Origin: Chryseobacterium luteum
GTDB lineage: Bacteria; Bacteroidota; Bacteroidia; Flavobacteriales; Weeksellaceae
NCBI RefSeq assembly: GCF_000737785.1
Contig: NZ_JPRO01000012.1
Location: 62,001 to 126,000, forward strand
Direction: 5' to 3'
Length of the DNA stretch: 64,000 nucleotides
Of this stretch, positions 54,063 through 61,769 are shown in pieces. Both the position numbers and the translations under genes were made by a program. The notes under the pieces are model-generated. The model made no database searches. It worked only from the letters and a program-made list of their open reading frames with translations, and had not been told where the DNA came from. Every line of letters starts with the position of its first letter. The stretch's first letter is position 1.

Positions 54063-54099
54063 TTTATTAAAAAAGGAAACTTAATGGTAAGTTTCCTTT
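54063..54099 (-). terminator. hairpin terminator or attenuator between precursor and ligase genes
   Basis: A perfect 12-bp stem AAAGGAAACTTA / TAAGTTTCCTTT has a 4-base loop and is followed on the minus strand by a short T-run. It lies between the third precursor stop (54136) and the cdnB-like start (54053). Partial read-through would give more precursor than enzyme. Confidence 0.75.
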
Positions 54100-54135
54100 G
54101 ATATGATTGTATTAATGCGATTAATATTTCACGTC

Positions 54136-54369
54136 TTAGTCTAATGGAACTGTTGGAGAATCATCATCTCCGTCCGAAGGATATTTCAGCGTGTGCATCA
54201 TATCGTCCTTAGGTGAAGTTACCGTGTCCAAAGCCGGCTTGGTAACAGAATCTTTTAAAATACTTGTGATAATACCAGTATCTCCTCCTTTTACCGTTTC
54301 AGGATCTTTAAGCTGCTTTTCTAAGAATGATGCAAAAAACGGCTTCTTTTGTGAATTTTTGTTTTTCAT
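54136..54369 (-). CDS. cdnA: multicore graspetide precursor 3 (chryseoviridin-like)
   Basis: The 77-residue precursor has the microviridin leader helix KPFFASFLEKQ (residues 9-19) and a DPETVKGG leader end. The core region holds three spaced Thr-x4-Asp units (TSILKD, TKPALD, TSPKDD) and then the microviridin-like core TLKYPSDGDD. Unlike its two paralogues it carries an extra TVPLD at the very C-terminus, a possible further five-residue ring. Each unit can form a Thr-to-Asp ester ring, as reported for chryseoviridin. The GG suggests removal of the leader by a C39-type exporter, which is not present nearby. Confidence 0.88.
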   Translation of the reverse strand: MKNKNSQKKPFFASFLEKQLKDPETVKGGDTGIITSILKDSVTKPALDTVTSPKDDMMHTLKYPSDGDDDSPTVPLD

Positions 54370-54419
54370 AATAATTTAGTTTGGTTAGAATATGATTTCG
54401 ATTTTTTATTTACAGAAAT

Positions 54420-54659
54420 CTATACAACAGAATCGTCGCCGTCTGAAGGATATTTCATAGTAACCAAAAGGTCCTTGCTTGGCGCTGTTACGTGATCAAA
54501 AATCTGTGCCGTAACATTATCAACTGAAGGTGCAGTAACGATATCGTTATCTGCATTCGTAGAAATTGATGCTCCTCCCTGAACAGTTTCGGGATCTTTA
54601 ATCTGCTTTTCTAAAAATGAAGCAAAAAATGGTTTCTTTTTTGAGTTCTCGTCTTTCAT
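54420..54659 (-). CDS. cdnA: multicore graspetide precursor 2 (chryseoviridin-like)
   Basis: The 79-residue precursor begins MKDENSKKKPFFASFLEKQ, with the leader ending DPETVQGG. The core region is almost a perfect octad repeat: TNADND-IV, TAPSVD-NV, TAQIFD-HV and TAPSKD-LLV, then the terminal core TMKYPSDGDD and SVV. That gives four six-residue Thr/Asp units plus a tricyclic-type core whose Thr, Ser and Lys donors and Asp acceptors align with microviridins. This equals the published arrangement of chryseoviridin (four rings then a microviridin-like core). It shares leader and core with its two neighbours, so tandem duplication is likely. Confidence 0.9.
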   Translation of the reverse strand: MKDENSKKKPFFASFLEKQIKDPETVQGGASISTNADNDIVTAPSVDNVTAQIFDHVTAPSKDLLVTMKYPSDGDDSVV

Positions 54660-54696
54660 GATTATTGAATTTGTTATTTGTTAGTAATCTTTTAAT

Positions 54697-54942
54697 TTAT
54701 AAAACGTCTAATTCTCCGGACTCATCACTGTCAGACGGATACTTCATTGTCACTACATGGTCTTTTGCCTGCGATGTTGCATTGTCAAGAAACGGTGATG
54801 TGGTAACAACATCTCTTGTAGGTACGGTAAGGACATCTGTTGTAGGTGTAGTAATGCCGCCACCCTGAATTTTTTCAGGATCATTGACCTGTTTCTCTAA
54901 AAACGAAGCAAAGAACGGTTTTTTTGAGTTTTTCTTTTCCAT
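54697..54942 (-). CDS. cdnA: multicore graspetide precursor 1 (chryseoviridin-like)
   Basis: The 81-residue precursor is the first gene of the cluster. It has the leader KKPFFASFLEKQ and DPEKIQGG, then units TTPTTD-VL, TVPTRD-VVT, TSPFLD-NA and TSQAKD-HVV, and the terminal core TMKYPSDSDE followed by SGELDVL. The last acidic position of the terminal core is Glu instead of Asp. Spacers between units are two or three residues. No convincing TAnnTTTG box was found upstream (the best is TATTTTAG, one mismatch), so the promoter is uncertain. Confidence 0.9.
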   Translation of the reverse strand: MEKKNSKKPFFASFLEKQVNDPEKIQGGGITTPTTDVLTVPTRDVVTTSPFLDNATSQAKDHVVTMKYPSDSDESGELDVL

Positions 54943-55057
54943 AGGTTAATATATTTAGTTTTTATGTAAAACTAAAATACAAAAATTTCAATACATGGGG
55001 AAATAATATCTCATTTTAAGAAAATTTTAACTAAATCAACAGAAATACGAAATTAAA

Positions 55058-55840
55058 TTAATTTAAATTCAGAAATTCCTTAACCACTTTCGCGAAGTCA
55101 ACCGGATTTTCAGCCTGAACCCAATGTCCGGCATTTTTTACCGTAACAATCTTCGCTTTTGGGAACTGCTGCTTAATGCCGTATTCATCCTGTGGAAGGA
55201 TATAATTGGATTTTTCGCCGGCAATAAATAAAGAATCACCCTCAAAAACCCCGAATTTCACAGCGTTGGAAACAAATTCGTTATATTTTTCAGATAAGGT
55301 TTTAAGGTTAAATCTCCAGTTTAGTTTCTTGTTATCATCCCAGTACAGGTTCTTTGCTAAAAACTGTATCGTCGATTTTTCCGGAATATACTGGCTTAAT
55401 ACCGCTTCTACATCTCCCCTTGAACCTACTTTATTGAAATCTACTGTTTCAAGGGCTTTAATAATTCCCTGATGATGCGGTGGATAAGCCTTTGGTGAAA
55501 TGTCTACCACAATAAGTTTTTCAACTCTTTCAGGGTATTTTAATGCAAACTGCATCACCGCTTTTCCGCCTAAAGAATGTCCCAGAACATGGGCTTTCTG
55601 AATACCGTAATGATCCATATAGCGGGCAATATCATCTGCCAGATCATCATGGGACATACTTTCGGAATGAAAGCTTCTTCCATGATTTCTAAGGTCGATA
55701 AGATGTACGGGAAGGTATTCTCCCAGGTCTTTTCCAAAACTTCCCCAGTTGTCCAGCATTCCGAACAATCCGTGGAATACAAGAAGCGGCGTCACTGTAA
55801 GATTTTCGCCGAATATTTTTGAATTAAGTATATTATCCAT
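55058..55840 (-). CDS. alpha/beta hydrolase (YbfF-like esterase)
   Basis: The 260-residue protein has the alpha/beta-hydrolase catalytic set: oxyanion FHGLFGMLDNW near residue 22, nucleophile Ser89 in GHSLGGKA, and a C-terminal His239 in NAGHWVQAENP. VVDISPKAYPPHH follows strand six. It resembles the YbfF/BioH-like esterase group; the natural substrate is unknown. It is the third gene of a minus-strand operon with pdxJ and a small hypothetical protein (gaps of 6 and 17 bases). Confidence 0.87.
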   Translation of the reverse strand: MDNILNSKIFGENLTVTPLLVFHGLFGMLDNWGSFGKDLGEYLPVHLIDLRNHGRSFHSESMSHDDLADDIARYMDHYGIQKAHVLGHSLGGKAVMQFALKYPERVEKLIVVDISPKAYPPHHQGIIKALETVDFNKVGSRGDVEAVLSQYIPEKSTIQFLAKNLYWDDNKKLNWRFNLKTLSEKYNEFVSNAVKFGVFEGDSLFIAGEKSNYILPQDEYGIKQQFPKAKIVTVKNAGHWVQAENPVDFAKVVKEFLNLN

Positions 55841-55846
55841 AATGTA

Positions 55847-56251
55847 TTAGTCTAAAAATGATGAAAAAAATTCTCCGACTGCCTGAAAAATGTCCCCAAT
55901 ATCCAGCCAGGATAAATCAATTTCTGTGTCAGAAAGCTCAGGAAAAACGAAATTCAGCCCTGCCGAAGAAATTCCGTCCAGCATGGTTTGCTTCATTTCA
56001 GCATAATCGCAGATTTCTCCCAAAGTTTTGTGATATGAATCAAAATCTTCATGTGAAGAGAAAACAGACATTCCCCAACAGGAATAATCAATTCCACTGC
56101 TTCCACCATTCCGTGAAGTTTTCTGACTAGCCTTTTTTACTTCTTCGGGTTTATAAAAATCTTTTTTACCGTAATCATCTACAAGAATACTTCCTATATC
56201 TTTAATGTATTTCTTCCTGTCTTCCGGCAAGGGTGTACAAAATTCTTTCAT
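55847..56251 (-). CDS. hypothetical protein between pdxJ and a hydrolase
   Basis: The 134-residue acidic protein has no signal peptide and no motif that I recognise. It contains GIDYSCWGMSVFSSHEDFDSYH, here split by no repeats, and ends in a hydrophobic DIFQAVGEFFSSFLD tail. Tight packing between pdxJ and the hydrolase gene supports it as a real coding gene. No function is proposed. Confidence 0.65.
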   Translation of the reverse strand: MKEFCTPLPEDRKKYIKDIGSILVDDYGKKDFYKPEEVKKASQKTSRNGGSSGIDYSCWGMSVFSSHEDFDSYHKTLGEICDYAEMKQTMLDGISSAGLNFVFPELSDTEIDLSWLDIGDIFQAVGEFFSSFLD

Positions 56252-56268
56252 CTTACTTAATAATCAAA

Positions 56269-56988
56269 TTACCAGGCCGCCAATCTTTTCAAATAGGCCT
56301 GGACCGTATTCTCAAGCCCCATGTAAAGCGCTTCTGAAATCAAAGCATGCCCGATGGAAACTTCAAGAAGGTTTGGGATATTGTCGGCAAAATATTTCAA
56401 ATTTTCCAGGCTCAGATCATGTCCCGCATTGATTCCCACACCGAATTCTGTTGCGGCAACCGCTGTATCGTAATAAGGCTTTATAGCCTGTTCTTTATTG
56501 GTAAGATAATTTTTTGCGTAGGCTTCCGTATACAGTTCAATCCTGTCTGCTCCTGTTTTTGCAGCATGTTCTACGAGTTCAGGCAGCGGATCAAGAAAAA
56601 CAGAGGTACGGATTCCTGCATTTTTGAACTCTGCAATAATTTCCGTCAGAAAGTCGAAGTGCTTTTTGGTGTCCCAGCCGGCGTTGGATGTAATTGCATC
56701 GTCTGCATCGGGAACCAGCGTTACCTGTTCCGGTTTTACTTCCAGAACCATATCAATAAAAGAGCGGTGCGGATTTCCTTCAATATTGAATTCAGTGGTA
56801 ACAAGCGGCTTCAGATCATAGACATCTTTTCTTGTGATGTGTCTTTCATCAGGCCTGGGATGGATGGTGATTCCCTGTCCTCCGAATTCCTGGATCTTCA
56901 CGGCAGCTTCTGTTACGCTTGGGGTTTCGCCTCCTCTTGCATTTCTTAATGTCGCAATTTTATTAATGTTTACGCTTAGTTTTGTCAT
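56269..56988 (-). CDS. pdxJ: pyridoxine 5'-phosphate synthase
   Basis: PdxJ condenses 1-deoxyxylulose 5-phosphate with 3-amino-1-hydroxyacetone phosphate to form pyridoxine 5'-phosphate. The 239-residue TIM barrel opens LSVNINKIATLRNARGGETP, with HPRPDERHITRKDVYDL near residue 42, the Glu in TEFNIEGNPH near 65, and the C-terminal phosphate loop EVSIGHALISEALYMGLE near 214. It heads a three-gene operon. Another B6 gene is not seen in the window. Confidence 0.95.
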   Translation of the reverse strand: MTKLSVNINKIATLRNARGGETPSVTEAAVKIQEFGGQGITIHPRPDERHITRKDVYDLKPLVTTEFNIEGNPHRSFIDMVLEVKPEQVTLVPDADDAITSNAGWDTKKHFDFLTEIIAEFKNAGIRTSVFLDPLPELVEHAAKTGADRIELYTEAYAKNYLTNKEQAIKPYYDTAVAATEFGVGINAGHDLSLENLKYFADNIPNLLEVSIGHALISEALYMGLENTVQAYLKRLAAW

Positions 56989-57120
56989 TTCTTTATTTAG
57001 ATGTTATTTTTTAAGAAATCAGATATTAGGGTTTAGAAATTAATTTTGGGGGTTATTTCTATTTCTCTAAAACCGGGTAGAATCCCGCTAACTTCGGATT
57101 TCCAGCTTCCAACTTCTTTT

Positions 57121-58389
57121 TTATACCTTTACACTTATCTGCATCACCTGAAGATCAAATTCTTTGGAGGCCACCAGCAGATGGTCGAAAATATCAGCCT
57201 GGATCTGCTCGAAATGCTCCCATTTGGAATCATTGGCAAAACAGTATACTTCAAGAGGAAGTCCCTGTGGTGTAATATCCAGCTGGCGGACCATCTTGGA
57301 CCCGTTCTGATCGATATCAGGATCATTTTCTATATATTTCTGGGCATAATACCTGAAAACCCCGATATTCGTAAGCTGCCTTCCGTTAATCGTTTTATCC
57401 TTATGGGCCAGGTCCTGTTTCTCTTTTTCTATTTCCAGCGTTTTTTCTTTGAGATAATCTGAGATCAGGTTAATGTCTTTTAAACGTTCAATATCTTCTT
57501 CATTTAAAAATTTAAAAGAATTGATATTGAAATAAATGGATTTTTTAATTCTCCTTGTATTGGATTCGGACATCACCTGTAGGTTTCTGATTTCTGTGGT
57601 CAAAAGGTCATAGGTGGGAATTGTTGAAACGGTTTTATCAAAATTCATAACCTTAGTTGTCAGAAGGCTTATATCCACGATGTTTCCTTCCATACTGTAT
57701 TTTGGGATGCTTACCCAGTCTCCTACTTTAAGATTTTTTGAAGTGGCAACGTGTATCCCAGTTACAAAACCTAAAATGGTATCTCTGAAAACCAGTACCA
57801 GCACAGCAGTAATAGCACCAAGGCTTCCGACAATAGTGGTTCCTTTAATCCCAAATATCACGCATATTCCCACCACGGAAAAGACGAAGATTCCTAAGAT
57901 TTTTACGGTTTCCGAAATGGCATTCAGGGTCATGATCTTATAAAAATCCTGCTTTATAGTGAAATAATTCCTGAAACCCGTTAATGACCGGTAAAGCATA
58001 CCAGCAAGAATCAGTACCAGTCCTAAATTGACAGACCTGTTGATGAAAATATTTGTTTTAGGCAGGGCCGTTGCAGGAAATATAGAGGGATGGATCCCTC
58101 CTACAACCAAAAGCGCGGCAAAATGGGCCACAGAATTAGAAATCTTGGACTGATAAACCGACCGGATGACCGGATATTTTTCATCACTCCTGAAAAATCT
58201 GAAAACAAAATTAATGGCAAATTTAAAAACAAAATCCACCACTAAAAATACCGCACCAAGCAATGCCAGCTTGATAATAATATGAACCACCCAATCCATT
58301 CCCCCGGGCGTTACCTGGCTGATGTAGATGTAAAGCTGATCACTTATTTCCTGTAAAAAATTCTTGGTATCCTGTATTTCGTCTTTCAT
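57121..58389 (-). CDS. mechanosensitive ion channel family protein (YbdG/MscM-like)
   Basis: The 422-residue protein has about five membrane segments in the first 190 residues. The MscS pore helix and beta domain follow: GSLGAITAVLVLVFRDTILG near residue 195, then KVGDWVSIPKYSMEGNIVDI, and STIPTYDLLTTEIRN near 265. A C-terminal cytosolic domain has the RRIKKSIYFNINSFKF segment typical of the YbdG group. It releases solutes under membrane tension. A perfect TAnnTTTG box ends 5 bases before its ATG. Confidence 0.9.
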   Translation of the reverse strand: MKDEIQDTKNFLQEISDQLYIYISQVTPGGMDWVVHIIIKLALLGAVFLVVDFVFKFAINFVFRFFRSDEKYPVIRSVYQSKISNSVAHFAALLVVGGIHPSIFPATALPKTNIFINRSVNLGLVLILAGMLYRSLTGFRNYFTIKQDFYKIMTLNAISETVKILGIFVFSVVGICVIFGIKGTTIVGSLGAITAVLVLVFRDTILGFVTGIHVATSKNLKVGDWVSIPKYSMEGNIVDISLLTTKVMNFDKTVSTIPTYDLLTTEIRNLQVMSESNTRRIKKSIYFNINSFKFLNEEDIERLKDINLISDYLKEKTLEIEKEKQDLAHKDKTINGRQLTNIGVFRYYAQKYIENDPDIDQNGSKMVRQLDITPQGLPLEVYCFANDSKWEHFEQIQADIFDHLLVASKEFDLQVMQISVKV

Positions 58390-58394
58390 TACAG

Positions 58395-58402
58395 CAAATT
58401 TA
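58395..58402 (-). promoter_or_regulatory. mechanosensitive channel gene promoter -7 box (leaderless geometry)
   Basis: TAAATTTG on the minus strand is followed by five bases (CTGTA) and then the ATG at 58389. Confidence 0.55.
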
Positions 58403-58511
58403 TAAAATTAAGAATGATGATGTTACTATTGATAATCAATTTTCATCCCAAATAGCAAAAAGGCTCCTGCAAATCTTCTTTTTTCCTATCTTGCATTCAT
58501 AATTGTAAAGA

Positions 58512-59003
58512 ATGGATACAGCCTTAATTAATATTCTCTGTCTTATTTTATTGTTTCTAGGGATGCTGGGAACGTTCCTGCCAGTGCTTCCAGGCCTTGT
58601 ACTGAGTATCTGTGGTCTTCTGATCTATAAATTCGGAACCGATGCCGATCTGCCGATGATCTATATCTGGGCATTCGGAATACTTACAGTTATTTCTGTG
58701 GTGCTGAGCTACGTAATTCCCGCAAAAACCAACAGGAAATACGGAGGAACACGCTGGGGAAGTATAGGTTCAATCATCGGGACCATTGTAGGGATCTTTA
58801 TTCCTATTCCTTTAGGATTTCTGATAGGAATGTTTGCCGGGGTATTTATCGGGGAACTTCTTCATGACAGCAAGGATATGAACAAGGCCCTGCAATCCAC
58901 TAAAGGTGCGTTTATCGGCTTTATTTACGGAACAGGTTTCAGCCTCGTGGTGGGTGTGGCAATGTTTTTGGTAGTAGTTTTAGATATGCTTGATATTATT
59001 TAA
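58512..59003 (+). CDS. DUF456 domain-containing membrane protein
   Basis: The 163-residue protein has five or so membrane segments with glycine-rich repeats typical of DUF456: LGMLGTFLPVLPGLVLSICG near the N-terminus, then KYGGTRWGSIGSIIGTIVGI and PIPLGFLIGMFAGVFIGELL. The function of the family is unknown. The next gene, a lipoprotein, starts 12 bases downstream. Confidence 0.87.
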   Translation: MDTALINILCLILLFLGMLGTFLPVLPGLVLSICGLLIYKFGTDADLPMIYIWAFGILTVISVVLSYVIPAKTNRKYGGTRWGSIGSIIGTIVGIFIPIPLGFLIGMFAGVFIGELLHDSKDMNKALQSTKGAFIGFIYGTGFSLVVGVAMFLVVVLDMLDII

Positions 59004-59015
59004 AAAAAAGAAAAT

Positions 59016-59522
59016 ATGTTCCATAAAGCCATCATATTCAGCCTGGGAATGCTGACCTTAGCAGGCTGCAACGCCCAAAAGAAGACAAAAACCCCGGAAT
59101 CTACTGAAACAGCAGCCGGTACAAAAGGAAATAAGCCTTCAGTACAAAAAGGGGATATCATTTATTTTAATCAGGGAGAAAATAAATTCCTGAAAGAGTA
59201 TGAAATGAATGTGACCTTCAAAGGTATTTCTGAAGACAGCCGCTGCCCTGAAGGAGTAAGCTGCATATGGGCGGGAGCCGCTGTAGCACAGGTAGAAGTG
59301 ATGGGGACCTACTCACGGCCTATGGTACTATATCTTGCCACTACAGAAAATGCAGGACGAAATTACCGCAAATCTCAGGAGTTCAACGGGTATACTCTCT
59401 CACTGGAAGAGGTAAGTCCGTTTCCTAAATCTGACGGCGGAACAAAAGCCCTGGAAGGAAAATACAAAATCGGGATTAAAATCACAAAAACTTACGGATC
59501 ACCAACCTCTACCACGAAATAG
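59016..59522 (+). CDS. lipoprotein of unknown function
   Basis: The 168-residue protein has a lipoprotein signal (TLAGC, lipidated Cys18), a Thr/Lys-rich linker, and one domain containing DSRCPEGVSCIWAGAAVAQV. That Cys-x5-Cys-x-WAG motif recurs in small Bacteroidetes extracytoplasmic proteins, probably as a disulfide-stabilised beta domain. No function is known. It is in one transcription unit with DUF456 and overlaps the end of convergent ung by 14 bases. Confidence 0.75.
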   Translation: MFHKAIIFSLGMLTLAGCNAQKKTKTPESTETAAGTKGNKPSVQKGDIIYFNQGENKFLKEYEMNVTFKGISEDSRCPEGVSCIWAGAAVAQVEVMGTYSRPMVLYLATTENAGRNYRKSQEFNGYTLSLEEVSPFPKSDGGTKALEGKYKIGIKITKTYGSPTSTTK

Positions 59523-60150
59523 GCTTCTTCCCTTTTGAAACCAGGTATTCATTAATTTTAGAGAAAGGTTTGCTTCCGAAAAATCCTCTGTGAACAGAAA
59601 ACGGAGAGGGATGCGCAGATTTTAATATAAAATGTTTAGCCGGATCAATAAGTTCGGCTTTTTTCTGTGCAAAAGCTCCCCAAAGAACGAAAACCACGTT
59701 TTCTTTTTTATCTGAAATTTCTTTGATGATAAAGTCTGTGAACTTCTCCCAGCCTAAATCCTTATGCGAGTTTGGTGAATGGGCACGTACCGTTAAGGTG
59801 GCGTTCAATAATAAAACACCTTGTTTGCCCCAGTCATCCAGCTCTTTTGAAGTTCTTTCTACTCCAATATCGTTTTTAAGTTCAATAAAAATATTTTTAA
59901 GCGAAGGCGGTGCCGTAACCTGTTCTGAAACGGAAAAACACAATCCATTGGCCTGAAGATCGTTATGGTAAGGATCCTGTCCGATGATCACTACCTCAAT
60001 ATCATCAAAAGGTGTAATTTCCAATGCTCTGAAAATCTGGCTTTTGGGCGGAAAAACTTTTGTCGTTGCGTATTCGTGTTTTACTTTTTCCCAAAGGCTG
60101 GTAAAGTATTCTGTATTTTTTATCGGGGCTAAAACTTCTGTCCAGGTCAT
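59509..60150 (-). CDS. ung: uracil-DNA glycosylase (family 1)
   Basis: Ung removes uracil from DNA. The 213-residue protein has the catalytic water-activating motif GQDPYHNDLQANGLCFSV at residues 57-74, LLLNATLTVRAHSPNSH near 113, and the DNA-minor-groove loop HPSPFSVHRGFFGSKPF near 180. The ATG at 60150 (MTWTEVLAP) is chosen; a TTG two codons earlier is unlikely. It lies 24 bases downstream of the type IX cargo gene. Confidence 0.96.
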   Translation of the reverse strand: MTWTEVLAPIKNTEYFTSLWEKVKHEYATTKVFPPKSQIFRALEITPFDDIEVVIIGQDPYHNDLQANGLCFSVSEQVTAPPSLKNIFIELKNDIGVERTSKELDDWGKQGVLLLNATLTVRAHSPNSHKDLGWEKFTDFIIKEISDKKENVVFVLWGAFAQKKAELIDPAKHFILKSAHPSPFSVHRGFFGSKPFSKINEYLVSKGKKPISW

Positions 60151-60174
60151 TATCAACTATTAATTAAGAATATT

Positions 60175-61014
60175 TTACTCTTTTGTAATTTTTTTAGAAA
60201 AAACAGTTCCATCATTCAATGTATAATGTATCATGTATACACCTTTTGGCAGCACTGATAAATCCATTTTATTATCAGTTATTTTAATATTTAGCTTTTT
60301 TCCGCTAAGATCGTATAATTCAATATTCTTAACATTCTTATATTTGAAAAAGACATCTCCTTTGGTAGGATTTGGATATATGGCTAATTGATCATTGATA
60401 ATATCGCCTTTTATATTATTGATAGCTAACAGACCTGTTGTACAGGTTTTGTTGATAGTAAGAGGTGTATCATAATAATCAAATGATGTAGTCCACGCAT
60501 TATTTACAAATGTTCTTAATCCAATAGCATCAGTTTTATGAAGTAGCCATTGGTATACAACCAGTTGGTCACCTGGTGTCTTTAACATATAACCAAACCA
60601 TACCTTGCTTCCAATATTACTATTCACGGGACTAAACGGCAACGGTACAACAACTTTGTAAGATGTTACTGTAAGACCAGATCCTCCACTGCTACCCAGA
60701 TATATAACAGAAGTTGGAACAACATCATGACTCTCTATTAAATTCCCTGGACCTCCATTTTGATCTTTATATAGATAAACTGTACCCTGACTTACCTGTT
60801 GTGTTGAACCTATTGTGAGTACATATATTTCAGCAGAACTAAAATTTACTGTTGTATTGTTTTCAATATCAAAATCAATGGCATGAATAGCTTGATTAGG
60901 ATGTGTTAAACTTCCACTAGCGTTAATAGGAGGTGGAGAAAATATATAATCACATGTATTTTGCGAAAAAGCATGCATATAAGCAAGTATAGCAAATAAT
61001 AATAATTTCTTCAT
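60175..61014 (-). CDS. type IX secretion cargo with C-terminal sorting domain
   Basis: The 279-residue protein has a signal peptide (LLLFAILAYMHAFSQ, cleavage near residue 18), a beta-rich body of about 180 residues without a known domain, and a type A sorting domain. That domain starts LAIYPNPTKGDVFFKY near residue 210, continues IELYDLSGKKLNI and ends GVYMIHYTLNDGTVFSKKIT. It should be exported by the Sec and type IX systems (PorV and PorU are encoded at 3936-9059) and released or anchored at the surface. Its body is more AT-rich than neighbouring genes. A promoter box is at 61044-61051. Confidence 0.88.
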   Translation of the reverse strand: MKKLLLFAILAYMHAFSQNTCDYIFSPPPINASGSLTHPNQAIHAIDFDIENNTTVNFSSAEIYVLTIGSTQQVSQGTVYLYKDQNGGPGNLIESHDVVPTSVIYLGSSGGSGLTVTSYKVVVPLPFSPVNSNIGSKVWFGYMLKTPGDQLVVYQWLLHKTDAIGLRTFVNNAWTTSFDYYDTPLTINKTCTTGLLAINNIKGDIINDQLAIYPNPTKGDVFFKYKNVKNIELYDLSGKKLNIKITDNKMDLSVLPKGVYMIHYTLNDGTVFSKKITKE

Positions 61015-61043
61015 GATATTTGTTTTTATGTTTTCGTAATCTA

Positions 61044-61051
61044 CAAAAATA
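61044..61051 (-). promoter_or_regulatory. cargo gene promoter -7 box
   Basis: TATTTTTG on the minus strand lies 29 bases upstream of the ATG at 61014. Confidence 0.45.
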
Positions 61052-61125
61052 TATTTTTTTAAGAAAACTTTTAAATAAATTAATAAAAATTCATACGAAT
61101 TTGAACATGATTATATTGTCTGGAA

Positions 61126-61638
61126 TCATATAAAATCTTTTTTCAAGCTGAAAACAATATTATCCGGAAAACCTTCATCTGTTCTACCCTCTTCCAAAAC
61201 AAAACTATGCTTCAAAAGAAGACCTTTCGAGTTTTCATTGAACCTACTGGTAAAAGCTAAAATTTCCTGCAGATGTAAATTATTAAATCCATCATCTAAA
61301 ACAGCTTTCAGGGCTTCAGACATAATTCCTTTTCTGTGATATTCTGGCAATAGTTCATAACCGACCTCAGCTGTTTTCCTGTCTTCGGAAAACTTCCAGA
61401 GACAAATGGTTCCGATAAGATTGGATTGACCTTTATAAGAGATTCCAAAAAAAATAATTTCCTTACTCTGAGTCCTTTTTTTGATGCTTAAAATAAATTC
61501 CAACGCATCATAATTGGATTTTGGAGAAACTCTTTTAACGAATTGATTAATCCGTGGATTGCTTCGGATTTTCAGAATATCTTCAGTGTGGCTTTCATTA
61601 ACTGCGTTCAGGATCAATCGTTCGGTTTCTATTTTCAT
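61126..61638 (-). CDS. GNAT-family N-acetyltransferase (RimJ/RimL-like)
   Basis: The 170-residue protein has the GNAT fold: ERLILNAVNESHTEDILKIR at the N-terminus as in RimJ/RimL proteins, VGYELLPEYHRKGIMSEALK near residues 92-111 (acetyl-CoA pyrophosphate loop, RxxG), and FNENSKGLLLKHSFVLEEGR near 133. The target is unknown; related enzymes acetylate ribosomal protein termini or small amines. A TACATTTG box ends 4 bases before the ATG. Confidence 0.88.
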   Translation of the reverse strand: MKIETERLILNAVNESHTEDILKIRSNPRINQFVKRVSPKSNYDALEFILSIKKRTQSKEIIFFGISYKGQSNLIGTICLWKFSEDRKTAEVGYELLPEYHRKGIMSEALKAVLDDGFNNLHLQEILAFTSRFNENSKGLLLKHSFVLEEGRTDEGFPDNIVFSLKKDFI

Positions 61639-61642
61639 CTTT

Positions 61643-61650
61643 CAAATGTA
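61643..61650 (-). promoter_or_regulatory. GNAT gene promoter -7 box (leaderless geometry)
   Basis: TACATTTG on the minus strand is followed by four bases (AAAG) and then the ATG at 61638. Confidence 0.55.
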
Positions 61651-61757
61651 CTAAAAACAGATGATCAAAAATTACCTTATCTCCCGCTTAAATACAGCCA
61701 ACCATTCAAATTAACTCATTTTCAAATTGTCACATCAGCAAATTCACATTTTCTCAC

Positions 61758-61765
61758 TAAATTTG
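61758..61765 (+). promoter_or_regulatory. mutS2 promoter -7 box (leaderless geometry)
   Basis: TAAATTTG is followed by four bases (CAGG) and then the GTG start at 61770. The spacing is identical to that of the FUSC and TauE genes. Confidence 0.55.
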
Positions 61766-61769
61766 CAGG

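Noticed and set aside
54665..54868. Open frame antisense to the first graspetide precursor
   Set aside because: It is a shadow of the low-complexity Thr/Asp repeat coding on the minus strand, with no independent support.
61126..61638. GNAT as the microviridin-type N-acetyltransferase for the graspetide cluster
   Set aside because: It is over 6 kb away, in its own transcription unit, and resembles general RimJ/RimL enzymes. No link to the cluster is visible.
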